Source: Atopomonas sediminilitoris
Lineage (GTDB): Bacteria > Pseudomonadota > Gammaproteobacteria > Pseudomonadales > Pseudomonadaceae
Direction: 5' to 3'
NCBI RefSeq assembly: GCF_022601735.1
Contig: NZ_JAKUMM010000009.1
Coordinates: 100,131-164,130 of the forward strand
Length of the DNA: 64,000 nt
The notes under the pieces are model-generated. The model saw nothing but the letters and a program-made list of their open reading frames with translations. It was not told the origin of the DNA and did no database searches. Shown here piece after piece: positions 18,518 to 28,096 of the stretch (positions are counted from its first letter, which is position 1; each line of letters opens with the position of its first letter). Made by a program: the position numbers and the translations under genes.

Positions 18518-19286
18518 GCGCCTAGGGCTATTTGGACTACTGCTTAGCCTGTGCAGCCAAGCACTGGCAGCCCCGCCCATTGTCATCGGCGCGGAAGACG
18601 ATTGGTACCCGTTCACCGGAATTTACCAACAACAGCTGCAAGGCCTTTCGGTCGAGCTGGTTGAAGCGGCGTTTGCCGCCAGTACCACGCCTATCACCTT
18701 TAAGGTGTACCCCTATGCCCGCTGCATGCACTTGGCGCGCATCGGCAAACTGGCCGGCTGCTTTAACACCGCCGCCGACGCCAGTTTGAGCAAAGACTTC
18801 GCGTTTTCTGCCGAGCCGCTATTTCGCGCGCCAATTCTGCTGTGGCAACAACGCCGCGATACCCGACAGATTCAACACTTCAGTGAGTTAGAGCTGCAGC
18901 GCGTCGCCGTCACCTTAGGCTACGAGTACGGTCCTGCGTTCGACAATCAGCGTCTGATTCACCGCGTCCCCACCCGCAAAGATCTGTTTGGCCTACGCAT
19001 GCTGGCGCGCAAGCGCGTGGACTTTGCCGTGGCGTACTTGGGCACCACCTTGGCCTTGTTTGAGGACCACCCCAAGCTGTCCACGCAGGTGCGCGCCGGC
19101 GGTGTGATTGCCAACCCAGAGCTGCACCTGTCTTTTTCCCGCCGCCACCCTCAAGGGGCCGTGGCTAAGCAGCGCTTTGATGCCGGCTTCGCCACCCTAA
19201 AAAGCAGCGGCGAATACGCGCGTATTGTTCAGCGCTGGCAACGTTATTTGGGGGATGGTGCGCGCTACCCCGAACTCACCCCGTAA
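18507..19286 (+). CDS. Periplasmic solute-binding protein (SBP_bac_3-like)
   Basis: 259-residue exported binding protein. GTG is the start: TGGAGG at 18496-18501 lies five bases before it, inside the preceding gene, which it overlaps by 11 bases. The signal peptide (RRLGLFGLLLSLCSQALA) follows at once. DDWYPFTGIY, the YPYARCMHLARIGK segment and a VAVTLGYEYG motif fit the type-3 binding-protein fold. It is the third orphan binding protein in the window and is translationally coupled to the Cys-rich protein behind cyaA. No permease or ATPase is near; ligand unknown. Confidence 0.82.
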   Translation: MAIRRLGLFGLLLSLCSQALAAPPIVIGAEDDWYPFTGIYQQQLQGLSVELVEAAFAASTTPITFKVYPYARCMHLARIGKLAGCFNTAADASLSKDFAFSAEPLFRAPILLWQQRRDTRQIQHFSELELQRVAVTLGYEYGPAFDNQRLIHRVPTRKDLFGLRMLARKRVDFAVAYLGTTLALFEDHPKLSTQVRAGGVIANPELHLSFSRRHPQGAVAKQRFDAGFATLKSSGEYARIVQRWQRYLGDGARYPELTP

Positions 19287-19301
19287 GCTCAAACACCGGC
19301 C

Positions 19302-20114
19302 TCAGCGCTGCACCGCATCATTCACCGGCGCTTGCGAGTGTTGCAGCGCATAGCCGTAGCAGTCCGCCAAACTGTGGTTATCGCTAAGGCTGGCGTAACT
19401 GGCGGCAAACTCCACCGTTTGGCCGTGATGCTGATAGCGCCAGTCGCCACAAATAGCCATCGGCGTTTGCGGCACTAAATCACTGTCGTTGACGATGCGA
19501 AAGGCATGCAAACAGTGCTGGTCGAGCCAAGCCGCAAAGGCCGGATTACCGACCCGCGGACTGCCAAAGCTGTAGTAATCCAAGGTGCGCTGCGGCCAAC
19601 GACTGCGCAAATCCGCCAAGGCCAAACTGGCCAGTGCGCCGCCTAAACTGTGGCCGCAAATCACCACCGGCGTCTGCACCGGGTAGCGCGCCAACGCCGC
19701 CAGCAAGCTTGGTTTGATTGACTGGTACAACAGCAGAAAACCGGCATGCACACGGCCCTCGGCGGGCTCCCACGGCACGCTGACTTGCCGCGCATCTAGG
19801 TCATCCAGCCAGTCTTCAGCACTGCGTGTGCCACGCAGCACCACATAAACCTTGGCGCCGCCTTCTTGCACGGTGAAACCAAACGGTTCCGGCTCATTAA
19901 GCAGGCCATGGCTGCGTTCGCCGCTCCAGATTGGCTCGGAAAAATGCCAGCCCAAATCCGTCGGCGCCGACCAATGAAACGCCTGTGCTTGGCGCGGCTT
20001 ACCTTGCTCACACCATTGCTGGTATTGCACATACGCCTGCTGCAGCCACCGCACCGCCACACGGGCTTTACCGGGCTCAAAGTGCGGCGGATAACACAAG
20101 GGCAAACCAGACAT
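19302..20114 (-). CDS. Class 3 lipase family protein
   Basis: 270-residue alpha/beta hydrolase of the lipase class 3 family. The nucleophile elbow GHSLGG places Ser at 156; D212 in VNDSDLVPQ and H247 in SDNHSLAD complete a plausible triad. YVVLRGTRSAEDWLDDL upstream is the usual oxyanion-side motif of this family (FRGT-like). No signal peptide is evident, so it is either cytoplasmic or leaves by a non-Sec route. GGAGG stands seven bases before this ATG; a longer frame with a poor start exists 51 bases upstream. It converges on the binding-protein gene, 15 bases away. Confidence 0.88.
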   Translation of the reverse strand: MSGLPLCYPPHFEPGKARVAVRWLQQAYVQYQQWCEQGKPRQAQAFHWSAPTDLGWHFSEPIWSGERSHGLLNEPEPFGFTVQEGGAKVYVVLRGTRSAEDWLDDLDARQVSVPWEPAEGRVHAGFLLLYQSIKPSLLAALARYPVQTPVVICGHSLGGALASLALADLRSRWPQRTLDYYSFGSPRVGNPAFAAWLDQHCLHAFRIVNDSDLVPQTPMAICGDWRYQHHGQTVEFAASYASLSDNHSLADCYGYALQHSQAPVNDAVQR

Positions 20115-20154
20115 AGCCACCTCCGTCGAAGATTGATCCCGCCTGCGCGGGCAA

Positions 20155-20184
20155 AAAAGCCGCACAACTTAAAGCGCGGCTTTT
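20155..20184 (-). terminator. Terminator downstream of the PLD-like gene
   Basis: AAAAGCCGC (20155-20163) pairs with GCGGCTTTT (20176-20184). Read on the minus strand, the stem is followed by TTTTTT, a good intrinsic terminator for the gene at 20323-21603. It lies about 140 bases past that stop and just upstream of the lipase. Confidence 0.7.
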
Positions 20185-20322
20185 GACGTTAAGTTTAGGC
20201 AAGAATGGTTTTTTTGCTGGCAGAATTCCTGCGCTCGCCCTGCACTATGCGGCTGTATTGGCTCACCAATAACACCCGCACAACGCAACAAACGGCCATG
20301 TATCAAGCACTGACTGGGCGCC

Positions 20323-21603
20323 TCAGAAACCGTGACGAGCGAACAGATCATCCTGCCCGGTGGCTAAGCGCAATACGCGGTTATAGGGCGCTTGGGCTAG
20401 CACCTCCGCCAGGCAAGCCGGCTTATTGGTGATGATCGCATCGACGCCAGCATCCAATGCGCTGGACATCGACTGCGCACGATCCACCGTCCAGAAGAAG
20501 CTCTTGCGCAACTGACCAACGGCATCGCGGCGACTGGTTAAGGCTTGCAGCCAAGGCATCCAATGCGGCATCGGCTTCAGGATGTCGTACACCACCGCCC
20601 CAACGCCCACAAACGTCGCTCCCGTCGCTTCAACCTGCTGCACCCATGCCGCTGGTGTGAGGTCGCCGTAATCTTCTAGGTACGAGTCAAACGCACAGGG
20701 GTACAGCTCTGCCAACGCCGTGCGGAACTCGCCGGCGGTATTGCCCGGCACCGACATCACCACTTGGCGTGGCGCAATCCCCACTGCCAATAAGCGCTCG
20801 GCCAAGGTGCGGGCATAGTGCGCAGGGGCAATGGCTTTATCTTGCTTGCAGTCGAGCATAACCATCGCCAGCGCGCCGCTATCAAGCAGCCCTTTAAGCT
20901 GCTGTAGGTAAGCGTCAAAGTCGCGGTAATGCGTGTAGGCCACATCCCCAATGTGGTAGACGTAAAAGCCGACACTGTCGCCCAGTGACTTGGGGGTGAG
21001 GTCGCACTCGATCGCATTAGCCCCCGCCGCCACTGCATCGCGAACCTTGGCTTGGGTGCTGCACCGATGCGCGATGTTATAGAACGGCCGCGGGGCATCC
21101 AGCGGTGTCACGCTGACCATACCGCTCCACAAATCCGCTTGGGCGGCGAAGTACAGCTCAAACTCCACCCCGTGCGCAGCGCCATGCAGCGTCACCTCCA
21201 ACAATGCGCGCTGATAGCCGCCACTGTGCTTATCCGCAATGGTCTCGCTGACTAATGGCTGCCGCGCGAGCAAGGTGCCGCCCTGCCAAGCGCGCAACTC
21301 GCCCAACAGTTGGCCCGGCTTGCTGTCATGCCAAACCTGAAAGATCACCCCGTAATGCCCTTGCGGCAGCGCAACCGCCTGCGTGCGCAGAAAACTGCCC
21401 GCCGGCGTAGCACGGTCATGCGTCCAGGTTTTAATCCACTCAGGGCTGATAGAGCGCGATAGCCGCCCTATGGCATGGGTTTGCCCTTGCAGGGGTAACC
21501 AACTGGTGAACGTCGGCGCGGCGGCTGCCGCCAGTGCGCTCGGCGCAACAGTGGCCAGCACAGGACTGGCCGCAAAGAGCTGTAAAAGATGACGGCGCTG
21601 CAT
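20323..21603 (-). CDS. Secreted phospholipase D/GDPD-like phosphodiesterase with Tat-type signal
   Basis: 426 residues. The N-terminus (MQRRHLLQLF) is Tat-like, with a hydrophobic stretch and ALAAA cleavage region. Residues about 30-170 form an unrecognised beta-rich domain. The C-terminal TIM-barrel half carries H179, E199, D201, H217 and D251-x-K253. The H-to-E spacing of 20 and the E-x-D pair match spider-type sphingomyelinase D/bacterial PLD relatives of the glycerophosphodiesterase superfamily, and ITNKPA near the C-terminus resembles their SMT motif (ATNxPD). ATG at 21603 has GGGAG six bases before it. The likely substrate is a phospholipid or glycerophosphodiester outside the cytoplasm. 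Confidence 0.75.
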   Translation of the reverse strand: MQRRHLLQLFAASPVLATVAPSALAAAAAPTFTSWLPLQGQTHAIGRLSRSISPEWIKTWTHDRATPAGSFLRTQAVALPQGHYGVIFQVWHDSKPGQLLGELRAWQGGTLLARQPLVSETIADKHSGGYQRALLEVTLHGAAHGVEFELYFAAQADLWSGMVSVTPLDAPRPFYNIAHRCSTQAKVRDAVAAGANAIECDLTPKSLGDSVGFYVYHIGDVAYTHYRDFDAYLQQLKGLLDSGALAMVMLDCKQDKAIAPAHYARTLAERLLAVGIAPRQVVMSVPGNTAGEFRTALAELYPCAFDSYLEDYGDLTPAAWVQQVEATGATFVGVGAVVYDILKPMPHWMPWLQALTSRRDAVGQLRKSFFWTVDRAQSMSSALDAGVDAIITNKPACLAEVLAQAPYNRVLRLATGQDDLFARHGF

Positions 21604-21782
21604 GACGATCTCCCTCAATGAGCCTGCAAAGCGCGCACGCTAATGCAAAGGCTCGCCGCGTCAAAGATCAGGCGTCAGTTATCTTGCTCAGCTTTAGGTG
21701 CCTGATGCAGCGCCAAGCCGCGCGCGGCGGGGCCTGCAGCACGCGACCTAACTTTTGACGAGATCGGCGCCTAATGCCTGCG

Positions 21783-22016
21783 CTAGAGCGGTTTCTGCTG
21801 CGCCAAGCGGGCCTTAGCCGCGTGGCAAATAGCCTGTCGCTGGGCGCTATCGGCTTGGCCCCACTGCAAAATTTCTGCAAGGCTACGACCACAGCCGAGG
21901 CAAATGTCGTGCTCATCCAAACAGCAGCGCCGCACGCAGGGGGATGGCGGCGCTGTGTGGCTGGCTGATGAGTCGTGAGGCGGCGGGTTAGAGCCCGGCG
22001 ATCTCGAAGCTGTCAC
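21783..22016 (-). CDS. DUF1289 family small Cys-rich protein
   Basis: 77 residues with the DUF1289 pattern: SPCVRRCCLDEHDICLGCGR with four to five cysteines, then a helical AEILQWGQADSAQRQAI tail. The frame has no ATG; GTG at 22016 is chosen because GAGGAG lies seven bases upstream, inside cyaY. It therefore overlaps cyaY by 29 bases and should be translated with it. Function unknown; a zinc- or iron-binding role is a guess from the cysteines. About the first 25 residues look weakly conserved. Confidence 0.75.
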   Translation of the reverse strand: MTASRSPGSNPPPHDSSASHTAPPSPCVRRCCLDEHDICLGCGRSLAEILQWGQADSAQRQAICHAAKARLAQQKPL

Positions 22017-22320
22017 CGGTTTGCTCCTCAAACACACGACTTAATAGCTCACCCAAGCTTTCTTCGCTGGCAGGGCAATACCAGCGCGCTGCGGCGCTGT
22101 CGTAATTGAGATGAAAACCACCGGAGCGCGCCGCAACCCATAGCTGCGACAGCGGCTCTTGGCGACTTAAGATGACTTGACTGCGATTGGCAAAGCGCAG
22201 GGTTAATACGCCGCCGGCGTTTTCCACATCCACATCCAAGTCGCTGTCATCCAGCGCGTCTTCGACGGCATTTTGGGCGGCGTCGATCAAATCGTGAAAT
22301 TCAGCCGAGCTCAAAGCCAT
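21988..22320 (-). CDS. cyaY: Frataxin-like iron-binding protein CyaY
   Basis: 110-residue cytoplasmic frataxin homologue that modulates iron-sulfur cluster assembly by IscS. The acidic first helix (EDALDDSDLDVDVE) and the beta-sheet signature LSRQEPLSQLWVAARSGGFH are diagnostic. It lies five bases after an AraC-family gene and overlaps a Cys-rich DUF1289 gene, suggesting one transcript. In Pseudomonas, cyaY also lies near cyaA and lptM, so the position is conserved. Confidence 0.94.
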   Translation of the reverse strand: MALSSAEFHDLIDAAQNAVEDALDDSDLDVDVENAGGVLTLRFANRSQVILSRQEPLSQLWVAARSGGFHLNYDSAAARWYCPASEESLGELLSRVFEEQTGDSFEIAGL

Positions 22321-22325
22321 GGCAA

Positions 22326-23378
22326 CTACTCCTCAAGGTTGCAGATGGGGGGAAGTTGGCGACGGTACTCTGCTGGCGTCTGCCCCGTCCAGCGGCGAAA
22401 GGCACGGGTGAGCGAGCCGCTCTCGGCAAACCCAATCAAAAAGGCGATTTCCGCCAACTCCAGCGCGGGGTCACGCAAATAATGCAGCGCCAATTGCTGC
22501 CTTGTTTCATCCAACAAGCCTGAAAAGCTTAGCCCCACCTCCGCCAGTCGGCGCTGTAAGGTGCGCACACTCAAGTGCATCTCACCGGCGAGCCATTCTA
22601 AGCTGGCGTTATCTTCCGGCAGGCGCTGGGCAAGCAGCTGCCGCGCCTGATCCAGCACGTTATCGCCTTGGCGCAAGCCGCTGAGCAGACGCTCGGCGTA
22701 AGCATCGAGCATTAAGCGCACTTGTGAGTCCGCCTGCCCCAACGGGGTTTGCAGGATACGCCGCGGGAACACCAAGGCATTATCGGTCTGGGCAAAGCGC
22801 ACCGGACACGCAAACAGACGCGCATATTCACTGCAATCGGCCGGCGCCTCGTGCTGAAAGCGCACCTCCGTCGGACGCTCGCTCACACCGCTGATCCAAT
22901 AGCCAAAGGTCAGCCAGCTGGCGAGGGTTTCTTCACACACCTGCACGCGCTGTTGCGGCCAGTGCGGCGTCCATGTCAGCGCCACGTGGGGTTCAGCGCC
23001 CACGCTGGCATCATCCACCAGCAGCACACGACCCAAGTTGCCGACCAGCTCGGCATAGCGCGCTTGGCGATGCAGCGCGTCAGCCAGCGTGGCGCAGCTC
23101 ATCACCAAGTAACCGAGCACGCCGTAGTAACCGGGGCGAATCGCCTCGCCCAAGTGCAGGCCTAAGCGGGCATCGCCGGTGAGTTCAACCGCGCGCCCGA
23201 GCAAATCCAAATAACGGCTAGCGGCAATGCGCTGCTCACGCTGGGCCAACAGCGCCAACGACAGCCCGGCACTGTCTAAGAAAGCCTCGGCGTCATGGCC
23301 TTGGCGCACCAAGTAATCCACCAAGCCTTGCACATAGGCCACCGAAACTGTGCTGGCAAACGCGACCGCCTGAGTCAT
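22326..23378 (-). CDS. AraC-family transcriptional regulator
   Basis: 350 residues. The N-terminal about 200 are an arabinose-binding-like effector domain of the type seen in OruR/ArgR-class regulators; the C-terminal about 100 contain two helix-turn-helix motifs ([20 protein letters not shown] and [21 protein letters not shown]), with TPAEYRR at the end as usual. It starts 140 bases from the divergent lptM gene. Five bases separate its stop from cyaY, so it probably leads a cyaY-DUF1289 transcript. The effector is unknown. Confidence 0.9.
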   Translation of the reverse strand: MTQAVAFASTVSVAYVQGLVDYLVRQGHDAEAFLDSAGLSLALLAQREQRIAASRYLDLLGRAVELTGDARLGLHLGEAIRPGYYGVLGYLVMSCATLADALHRQARYAELVGNLGRVLLVDDASVGAEPHVALTWTPHWPQQRVQVCEETLASWLTFGYWISGVSERPTEVRFQHEAPADCSEYARLFACPVRFAQTDNALVFPRRILQTPLGQADSQVRLMLDAYAERLLSGLRQGDNVLDQARQLLAQRLPEDNASLEWLAGEMHLSVRTLQRRLAEVGLSFSGLLDETRQQLALHYLRDPALELAEIAFLIGFAESGSLTRAFRRWTGQTPAEYRRQLPPICNLEE

Positions 23379-23475
23379 GGCTACTCCTTATCGTAATGCC
23401 TAAATCGTACCGCCAGCCCTCGCGCAAGCCCAGCATTGGCGCGCATGTGCATAGGCAAGGCGCGGCGCGCGCGGG

Positions 23476-23481
23476 TATACT
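23476..23481 (+). promoter_or_regulatory. Likely -10 box of the lptM-lysA operon
   Basis: TATACT lies 37 bases before the lptM ATG, in the intergenic region shared with the AraC-type gene. A poor -35 candidate (TAGGCA, 23452-23457) stands 18 bases upstream. Assigned from the -10 match and position. Confidence 0.45.
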
Positions 23482-23518
23482 GCGGGCATTTTTCAGCTCG
23501 AAGAAAAGGATTGCCCCC

Positions 23519-23650
23519 ATGAAGCGTCTGCCCTTGCTGGCCGTGATTTTTGCTGTGTTGCTCGCTGGCTGTGGCCAGAAAGGCCCGCTGTACCTGCCGG
23601 ATGATGAAAAAGCCGCCAAGGAACACGAAAAAGACGTTTACGATCTCTAA
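23519..23650 (+). CDS. lptM: LPS-assembly lipoprotein LptM (YifL family)
   Basis: 43-residue lipoprotein with a lipobox LLAGC at about 14-18, so it is processed at C18 and anchored in a membrane. The short mature part has the GQKGPLYLP motif of the LptM/YifL family; in E. coli this protein assists LptD/LptE maturation in the outer membrane. AAAGGA precedes the ATG; longer upstream frames lack a start context. Its place directly before lysA and dapF repeats the E. coli and Pseudomonas order. Confidence 0.9.
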   Translation: MKRLPLLAVIFAVLLAGCGQKGPLYLPDDEKAAKEHEKDVYDL

Positions 23651-23660
23651 GGGGACATCC

Positions 23661-24911
23661 ATGCAAGCCTTTACCCGCCAAGGCCAAGCCTTACACGCAG
23701 AAGGCGTGGCCTTGACGGCGATTGCCGAGCAGTTCGGCACGCCCACCTACGTTTACTCGCGCGCGCACATCGAAGCCAGCTTCCGCGCGTATACCGACGC
23801 GCTGCAAGGCTGCGAGCATCTGGTGTGCTTTGCCGTGAAAGCCAACTCTAACTTGGCCGTCTTGAACGTACTGGCCAAGCTCGGCGCAGGCTTTGACATC
23901 GTCTCGCGCGGTGAACTGGAGCGCGTACTGGCCGCCGGCGGTGAAGCCAGCAAAGTCGTGTTTTCCGGCGTTGGCAAAAGCCGTGACGACCTGCGCCGCG
24001 CGCTGGAAGTCGGCGTGCACTGTTTTAACGTCGAGTCAGCGGCGGAGCTTGAGCGCTTGCAAGAAGTGGCCGCCGAGATGGACGTCATCGCGCCCATTTC
24101 GCTGCGGGTTAATCCTGACGTTAACCCCAAGACCCACCCGTACATTTCTACCGGCTTAAAAGAGAACAAGTTCGGCGTCGACATTGCCGCCGCTGAAGCG
24201 GTGTATCTGCGCGCTGCCAGCCTGCCCAACATCAATGTGCAAGGGGTGGACTGCCACATCGGCTCGCAACTGACCGAGCTGGAACCCTTCCTTGACGCGC
24301 TCGATCGCTTACTGGCGTTGATCGACAGCTTGGCCAAGCAAGGCGTGAGCATTCACCACCTCGACCTCGGTGGTGGCTTGGGCGTGCAATACCGTGACGA
24401 ACAACCCCCGCTGGCCAGCGATTACATCCAAGCGGTGCGCGAGCGCTTGGGCCAACGCGCCTTGAAGCTGGTGTTCGAGCCTGGCCGCTCAATCGTTGCC
24501 AACGCCGGTGTACTGCTGACCAAAGTCGAGCTGCTCAAGCACACCCCGCACAAAGACTTCGCCATTATCGATGCCGCGATGAATGACTTGATTCGCCCTG
24601 CGCTATACCAAGCGTGGATGGACGTCCAAGCCGTGACGCCGCGTGCCGGCACCACGCGCCAGTACGATTTGGTCGGGCCGATTTGCGAAACCGGCGACTT
24701 CCTCGCCAAAGACCGTGCGCTGTGCTTAGAAGAAGGCGATCTGCTGGCCGTGTGCTCGGCCGGCGCCTATGGCTTTGTCATGAGTTCGAACTACAACACC
24801 CGCGGCCGCGCCGCCGAGGTGATGGTCGATGGCGCACAGGCACACTTGGTCCGTGAGCGCGAAACGCTCGCGTCGTTGTTTGCTGGCGAACGCCTGCTGC
24901 CGGCGGAGTAA
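23661..24911 (+). CDS. lysA: Diaminopimelate decarboxylase
   Basis: 416-residue PLP enzyme that decarboxylates meso-diaminopimelate to lysine, the last step of lysine synthesis. The PLP lysine is K60 in [13 protein letters not shown] and GGGLG supply further cofactor contacts, and [11 protein letters not shown] is the conserved active-site cysteine segment from the neighbouring subunit. It starts 10 bases after lptM and ends 4 bases before dapF, the enzyme that makes its substrate, so the operon couples consecutive steps. Confidence 0.97.
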   Translation: MQAFTRQGQALHAEGVALTAIAEQFGTPTYVYSRAHIEASFRAYTDALQGCEHLVCFAVKANSNLAVLNVLAKLGAGFDIVSRGELERVLAAGGEASKVVFSGVGKSRDDLRRALEVGVHCFNVESAAELERLQEVAAEMDVIAPISLRVNPDVNPKTHPYISTGLKENKFGVDIAAAEAVYLRAASLPNINVQGVDCHIGSQLTELEPFLDALDRLLALIDSLAKQGVSIHHLDLGGGLGVQYRDEQPPLASDYIQAVRERLGQRALKLVFEPGRSIVANAGVLLTKVELLKHTPHKDFAIIDAAMNDLIRPALYQAWMDVQAVTPRAGTTRQYDLVGPICETGDFLAKDRALCLEEGDLLAVCSAGAYGFVMSSNYNTRGRAAEVMVDGAQAHLVRERETLASLFAGERLLPAE

Positions 24912-24915
24912 CGCC

Positions 24916-25746
24916 ATGCTGCTGAAGTTCACCAAAATGCACGGCCTCGGCAATGACTTCATGGTCATTGATTTGGTCTCGCAGCACGCGCTGATCAAGC
25001 CCGCACAGGTCAAGCAGTGGGCCGACCGCCACTTTGGCATCGGCTTTGATCAACTGTTGATCGTCGAGCCACCGGGCGACCCCAGCGTTGATTTTCGCTA
25101 CCGCATCTTCAACGCCGACGGTTCAGAAGTGGAGCAATGCGGCAATGGCGCGCGCTGCTTCGCCCGCTTTGTCAGCGATAAGCGCCTGACCACGAAAAAG
25201 TGCATTCGCGTCGAAACCAAAAGCGGCGTGATCGAACTCACCCTGAAAAACGATCGCCAAGTCAGTGTTGACATGGGTGCGCCGGTTCTCAATCCGCCGC
25301 GCATTCCCTTTGATGCGCCACAAGAGGCCATCACCTATACGCTGGACGTCTTGGGCGAAACCGTCAGCATCGGCGCGGTGTCCATGGGTAATCCGCACGC
25401 GGTGCTGCGCGTTGACAACATTCAGGCTGCGCCCGTCGAGCGTTTAGGCCCAGCGATCGAGCATCATCCGCGTTTTCCCAATCGGGTTAACGTGGGCTTC
25501 TTACAGGTCATCGACGCCCACCGCGCCAAACTGCGCGTGTGGGAGCGCGGCGCCGGCGAAACCCTCGCTTGCGGCACCGGCGCCTGTGCGGCTGCGGTCG
25601 CGGGCATCCAACAGGGCGCCCTGCAGTCACCGGTAGAAATCACCCTACCCGGCGGCACGCTGACCCTTGAGTGGGCAGGCCCCGGTCACTCCGTTATGAT
25701 GACCGGACCCGCTAGTCGCGTTTACGAAGGGCAAATCCGCCTATGA
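24916..25746 (+). CDS. dapF: Diaminopimelate epimerase
   Basis: 276-residue cofactor-independent epimerase converting LL- to meso-diaminopimelate for lysine and peptidoglycan. The two catalytic cysteines are C75 in EQCGNGARC and C219 in LACGTGAC. The KMHGLGNDF opening is typical. It overlaps the following DUF484 gene by four bases (ATGA), giving translational coupling. The start ATG is the first after lysA. Confidence 0.97.
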   Translation: MLLKFTKMHGLGNDFMVIDLVSQHALIKPAQVKQWADRHFGIGFDQLLIVEPPGDPSVDFRYRIFNADGSEVEQCGNGARCFARFVSDKRLTTKKCIRVETKSGVIELTLKNDRQVSVDMGAPVLNPPRIPFDAPQEAITYTLDVLGETVSIGAVSMGNPHAVLRVDNIQAAPVERLGPAIEHHPRFPNRVNVGFLQVIDAHRAKLRVWERGAGETLACGTGACAAAVAGIQQGALQSPVEITLPGGTLTLEWAGPGHSVMMTGPASRVYEGQIRL

Positions 25747-26435
25747 GCGAGCCGCACGAGCCGTCCATCACTGCCGAACAGGTTGCCGCCTATCTGCGCG
25801 AGCATCCGGCGTACTTTGTCGAGCACGACGAGCTGCTCGCTGACTTGCTGATCCCGCACCAGCCAGGCACCGCCGTGTCGCTGGTCGAGCGCCAAGTTAA
25901 ATTGCTGCGCGAGCGCAATATCGAGATGCGCCACCGCTTGTCGCACCTGATGGATGTTGCACGCGATAACGACCGCCTGTTCGACAAAACCCGTCGCTTG
26001 GTGCTTGGCCTGCTGGATGCCAACAGCCTCGAAGACGTGGTCAGCGCCGTGGAAGACAGCCTGCGCCAAGACTTTCAAGTGCCCTACGTGAGCTTGATTC
26101 TGTTCAGCGACAACCCGCAAAGCGTCGGTCGCTGGGTGTCTAGCGCCGAAGCCCACCAACAGATTGGCAGCCTCCTGAGCGCCGGCAAAACCACCAGCGG
26201 CGTGCTGCGCCCTACCGAACTGAGCTTTTTATTCCCTGGCGAGCCACGCGGGCAGATCGGCTCAGCGGCAGTCGCCAGCCTCAGCCATCAAGGCCTACAC
26301 GGTGTCTTGGCCATCGGCAGCCCCGATGCCAACCACTACAAGAGCAGCATGGGCACCTTGTTCTTAGGCTACGTCGCCGAAGTGCTCAGCCGCGTGCTAC
26401 CGCGCTTCGCTAAGCCGCTGCGCTCGGCGCGCTAA
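25743..26435 (+). CDS. DUF484 family protein
   Basis: 230-residue cytoplasmic protein of the DUF484 family (E. coli YigA), which lies between dapF and xerC in many gammaproteobacteria. The N-terminal part is a helix with [18 protein letters not shown]; the rest is a GAF-like domain ending in LPRFAKPL. Function unknown; the fixed gene neighbours suggest a supporting role tied to xerC, by association only. It overlaps dapF by four bases and ends 8 bases before xerC. Confidence 0.9.
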   Translation: MSEPHEPSITAEQVAAYLREHPAYFVEHDELLADLLIPHQPGTAVSLVERQVKLLRERNIEMRHRLSHLMDVARDNDRLFDKTRRLVLGLLDANSLEDVVSAVEDSLRQDFQVPYVSLILFSDNPQSVGRWVSSAEAHQQIGSLLSAGKTTSGVLRPTELSFLFPGEPRGQIGSAAVASLSHQGLHGVLAIGSPDANHYKSSMGTLFLGYVAEVLSRVLPRFAKPLRSAR

Positions 26436-26443
26436 GCCTCGAC

Positions 26444-27340
26444 ATGCTGGCTGCGCCCCTTGAGCAGTACCTACGCCAGCTGCGCGAGGTGCAACAGCTC
26501 TCGGGCAAAACCCTAGACGCCTATCAGCGAGACCTGCAGCTGTTTTGCGATTTTCTACAGCAGCGCCAAATCAGCGATTTCGCCAGCGTGAGCAGCCACG
26601 AGCTGCGCGACCTACTGGCCGAGCGACATGCCGCCGGCATCGCCCCGCGCAGCTTGGCCCGCCTACTGTCAGCCATTCGCGGCCTCTACCGTTACCTGAT
26701 TCGCCAACACGGCTTGGCTGCTGACCCGACCAGCGGCGTGCGCCCGCCCAAGCAAGGTCGCAAGCTACCCAAGACGCTGGATGCCGATCGCATGCAGCAA
26801 TTGCTCGACACCCCTGCCAGCGAAGAGGACAGCTTTTTAGCCGCCCGCGATCAGGCCATGCTGGAGCTGTTCTACTCCTCAGGCCTGCGCCTAAGCGAGC
26901 TGGCCACCCTAGAGCGAGCCTCGTTGGATTTAGCCGCTGGCTTGGTGCGCGTCACCGGCAAAGGCAACAAGGTACGCGAGGTGCCGGTCGGCCGTCTGGC
27001 ACGCGAAGCCATTCAACGCTGGCTCAGCGAGCGCACAGCCTGCGCCCGCACCGACACTCCATGGCTGTTCATCAGCCGTCGCGGCCAGGGCCTAACCCCA
27101 CGTGCCATTCAGCTGCGCATGACCCGCGCCGGCAGCAGTCGCCTGGGCCAACCGTTGCACCCACACATGCTGCGACATTCGTTTGCCAGCCACATGCTCG
27201 AATCTTCGGGCGATCTGCGCGCGGTACAAGAGCTACTCGGCCACGCCGATATCAGCACCACGCAAATCTATACTCACCTCGATTTTCAGCACTTGGCCAA
27301 GGTCTACGACCAAGCGCACCCAAGGGCCAAGCGCAAATGA
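26444..27340 (+). CDS. xerC: Tyrosine recombinase XerC
   Basis: 298 residues. Works with XerD at the dif site to resolve chromosome dimers. The catalytic set is complete: R149 (SGLRLSELA), K173 (TGKGNK), H241 and R244 (HPHMLRHSF), H267 (LLGHADI) and nucleophile Y276 (TQIYTHLD). The N-terminal SAM-like core-binding domain precedes it. It is embedded in the dapF-DUF484-xerC-yigB string and overlaps yigB by four bases, so it is the housekeeping recombinase and not a mobile-element integrase. Confidence 0.95.
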   Translation: MLAAPLEQYLRQLREVQQLSGKTLDAYQRDLQLFCDFLQQRQISDFASVSSHELRDLLAERHAAGIAPRSLARLLSAIRGLYRYLIRQHGLAADPTSGVRPPKQGRKLPKTLDADRMQQLLDTPASEEDSFLAARDQAMLELFYSSGLRLSELATLERASLDLAAGLVRVTGKGNKVREVPVGRLAREAIQRWLSERTACARTDTPWLFISRRGQGLTPRAIQLRMTRAGSSRLGQPLHPHMLRHSFASHMLESSGDLRAVQELLGHADISTTQIYTHLDFQHLAKVYDQAHPRAKRK

Positions 27341-28035
27341 GCCGCATCCAGTTAGTGTGCTTTGATCTCGACGACACCCTGTGGCCAATCGGCGAAACCA
27401 TGCGCGCGGCCGAACAGCACCTGCGCGAATGGCTAGCGCGCGAAGCACCGCAACTTGGCGCGCCCGACTTGCCCGACTGGCTGGCATGGCGTGCACAAGT
27501 ACTCAAGCAAGACCCCAGCCTGCGCCATCGGTTAAGCGAACTGCGCCGCAGCGTTTTGCTTCATGCACTGCGCGAAGCCGGCTACCTCGAGCAACACTCC
27601 GAGCCCTTGGCCGAAGCCGCATTCCAAGCCTTTCTCGACGCCCGCCATCGACTGACCTTATTTCCCGACGCACTGGACACCCTACACGCCCTGCGAGACG
27701 CCAACCTACGCTTAGCCGTGCTCAGCAACGGCAACGCCGACCTACGTCGGCTCGGGCTGGATCATCTGTTTGAGGTGATTTTAAGCGCCGACGCGCTCGG
27801 CGTTGCCAAGCCGGCCAATGCGGCGTTCGCCGCCGTACTCAGCCAAGCCAATCTCGCCGCCGAGCACTGCGTGCACATCGGCGATCACCTCGACGATGAC
27901 ATTGCCGGCGCCAAACAAGCCGGCTTAGCCGCCATTTGGTTTAACCCCGACGACAAACCCTTCACCGGCAGCCACCCAGCCGATGCCAGCATACGCACGC
28001 TGGCCGAACTACCGACACAAATCCAAACGCTTTAA
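27337..28035 (+). CDS. yigB: HAD-family phosphatase, YigB type
   Basis: 232-residue HAD hydrolase with the FDLDDTLW nucleophile motif at residues 9-16. The cap is helical (subfamily IA). VLSNGNAD gives motif II and [13 protein letters not shown] motif IV. E. coli YigB dephosphorylates FMN and the riboflavin-pathway intermediate 5-amino-6-(ribitylamino)uracil phosphate; that role is likely but not shown here. ATGA overlap with xerC fixes the start. A terminator hairpin lies six bases past the stop. Confidence 0.88.
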   Translation: MSRIQLVCFDLDDTLWPIGETMRAAEQHLREWLAREAPQLGAPDLPDWLAWRAQVLKQDPSLRHRLSELRRSVLLHALREAGYLEQHSEPLAEAAFQAFLDARHRLTLFPDALDTLHALRDANLRLAVLSNGNADLRRLGLDHLFEVILSADALGVAKPANAAFAAVLSQANLAAEHCVHIGDHLDDDIAGAKQAGLAAIWFNPDDKPFTGSHPADASIRTLAELPTQIQTL

Positions 28036-28040
28036 ACAAC

Positions 28041-28066
28041 ACACCCGCCACAAGGGCGGGTGTTTG
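28041..28066. terminator. Terminator between yigB and pilU
   Basis: ACACCCGCC (28041-28049) and GGCGGGTGT (28055-28063) form a 9-bp stem followed by TTTG. It ends the lptM-yigB operon and faces the convergent pilU gene, about 30 bases away. Confidence 0.75.
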
Positions 28067-28096
28067 CGGGCCGTTTTACCGGCAGACAACTGTTTT

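Noticed and set aside
20205..20432. 75-codon plus-strand frame between the lipase and PLD-like genes
   Set aside because: No ribosome binding site, overlaps the PLD-like gene end, and nothing recognisable in the translation.
26444..27340. Tyrosine recombinase as a mobile-element integrase
   Set aside because: The gene is XerC by its fixed place in dapF-DUF484-xerC-yigB and by its length; there are no attachment sites or cargo genes near it.
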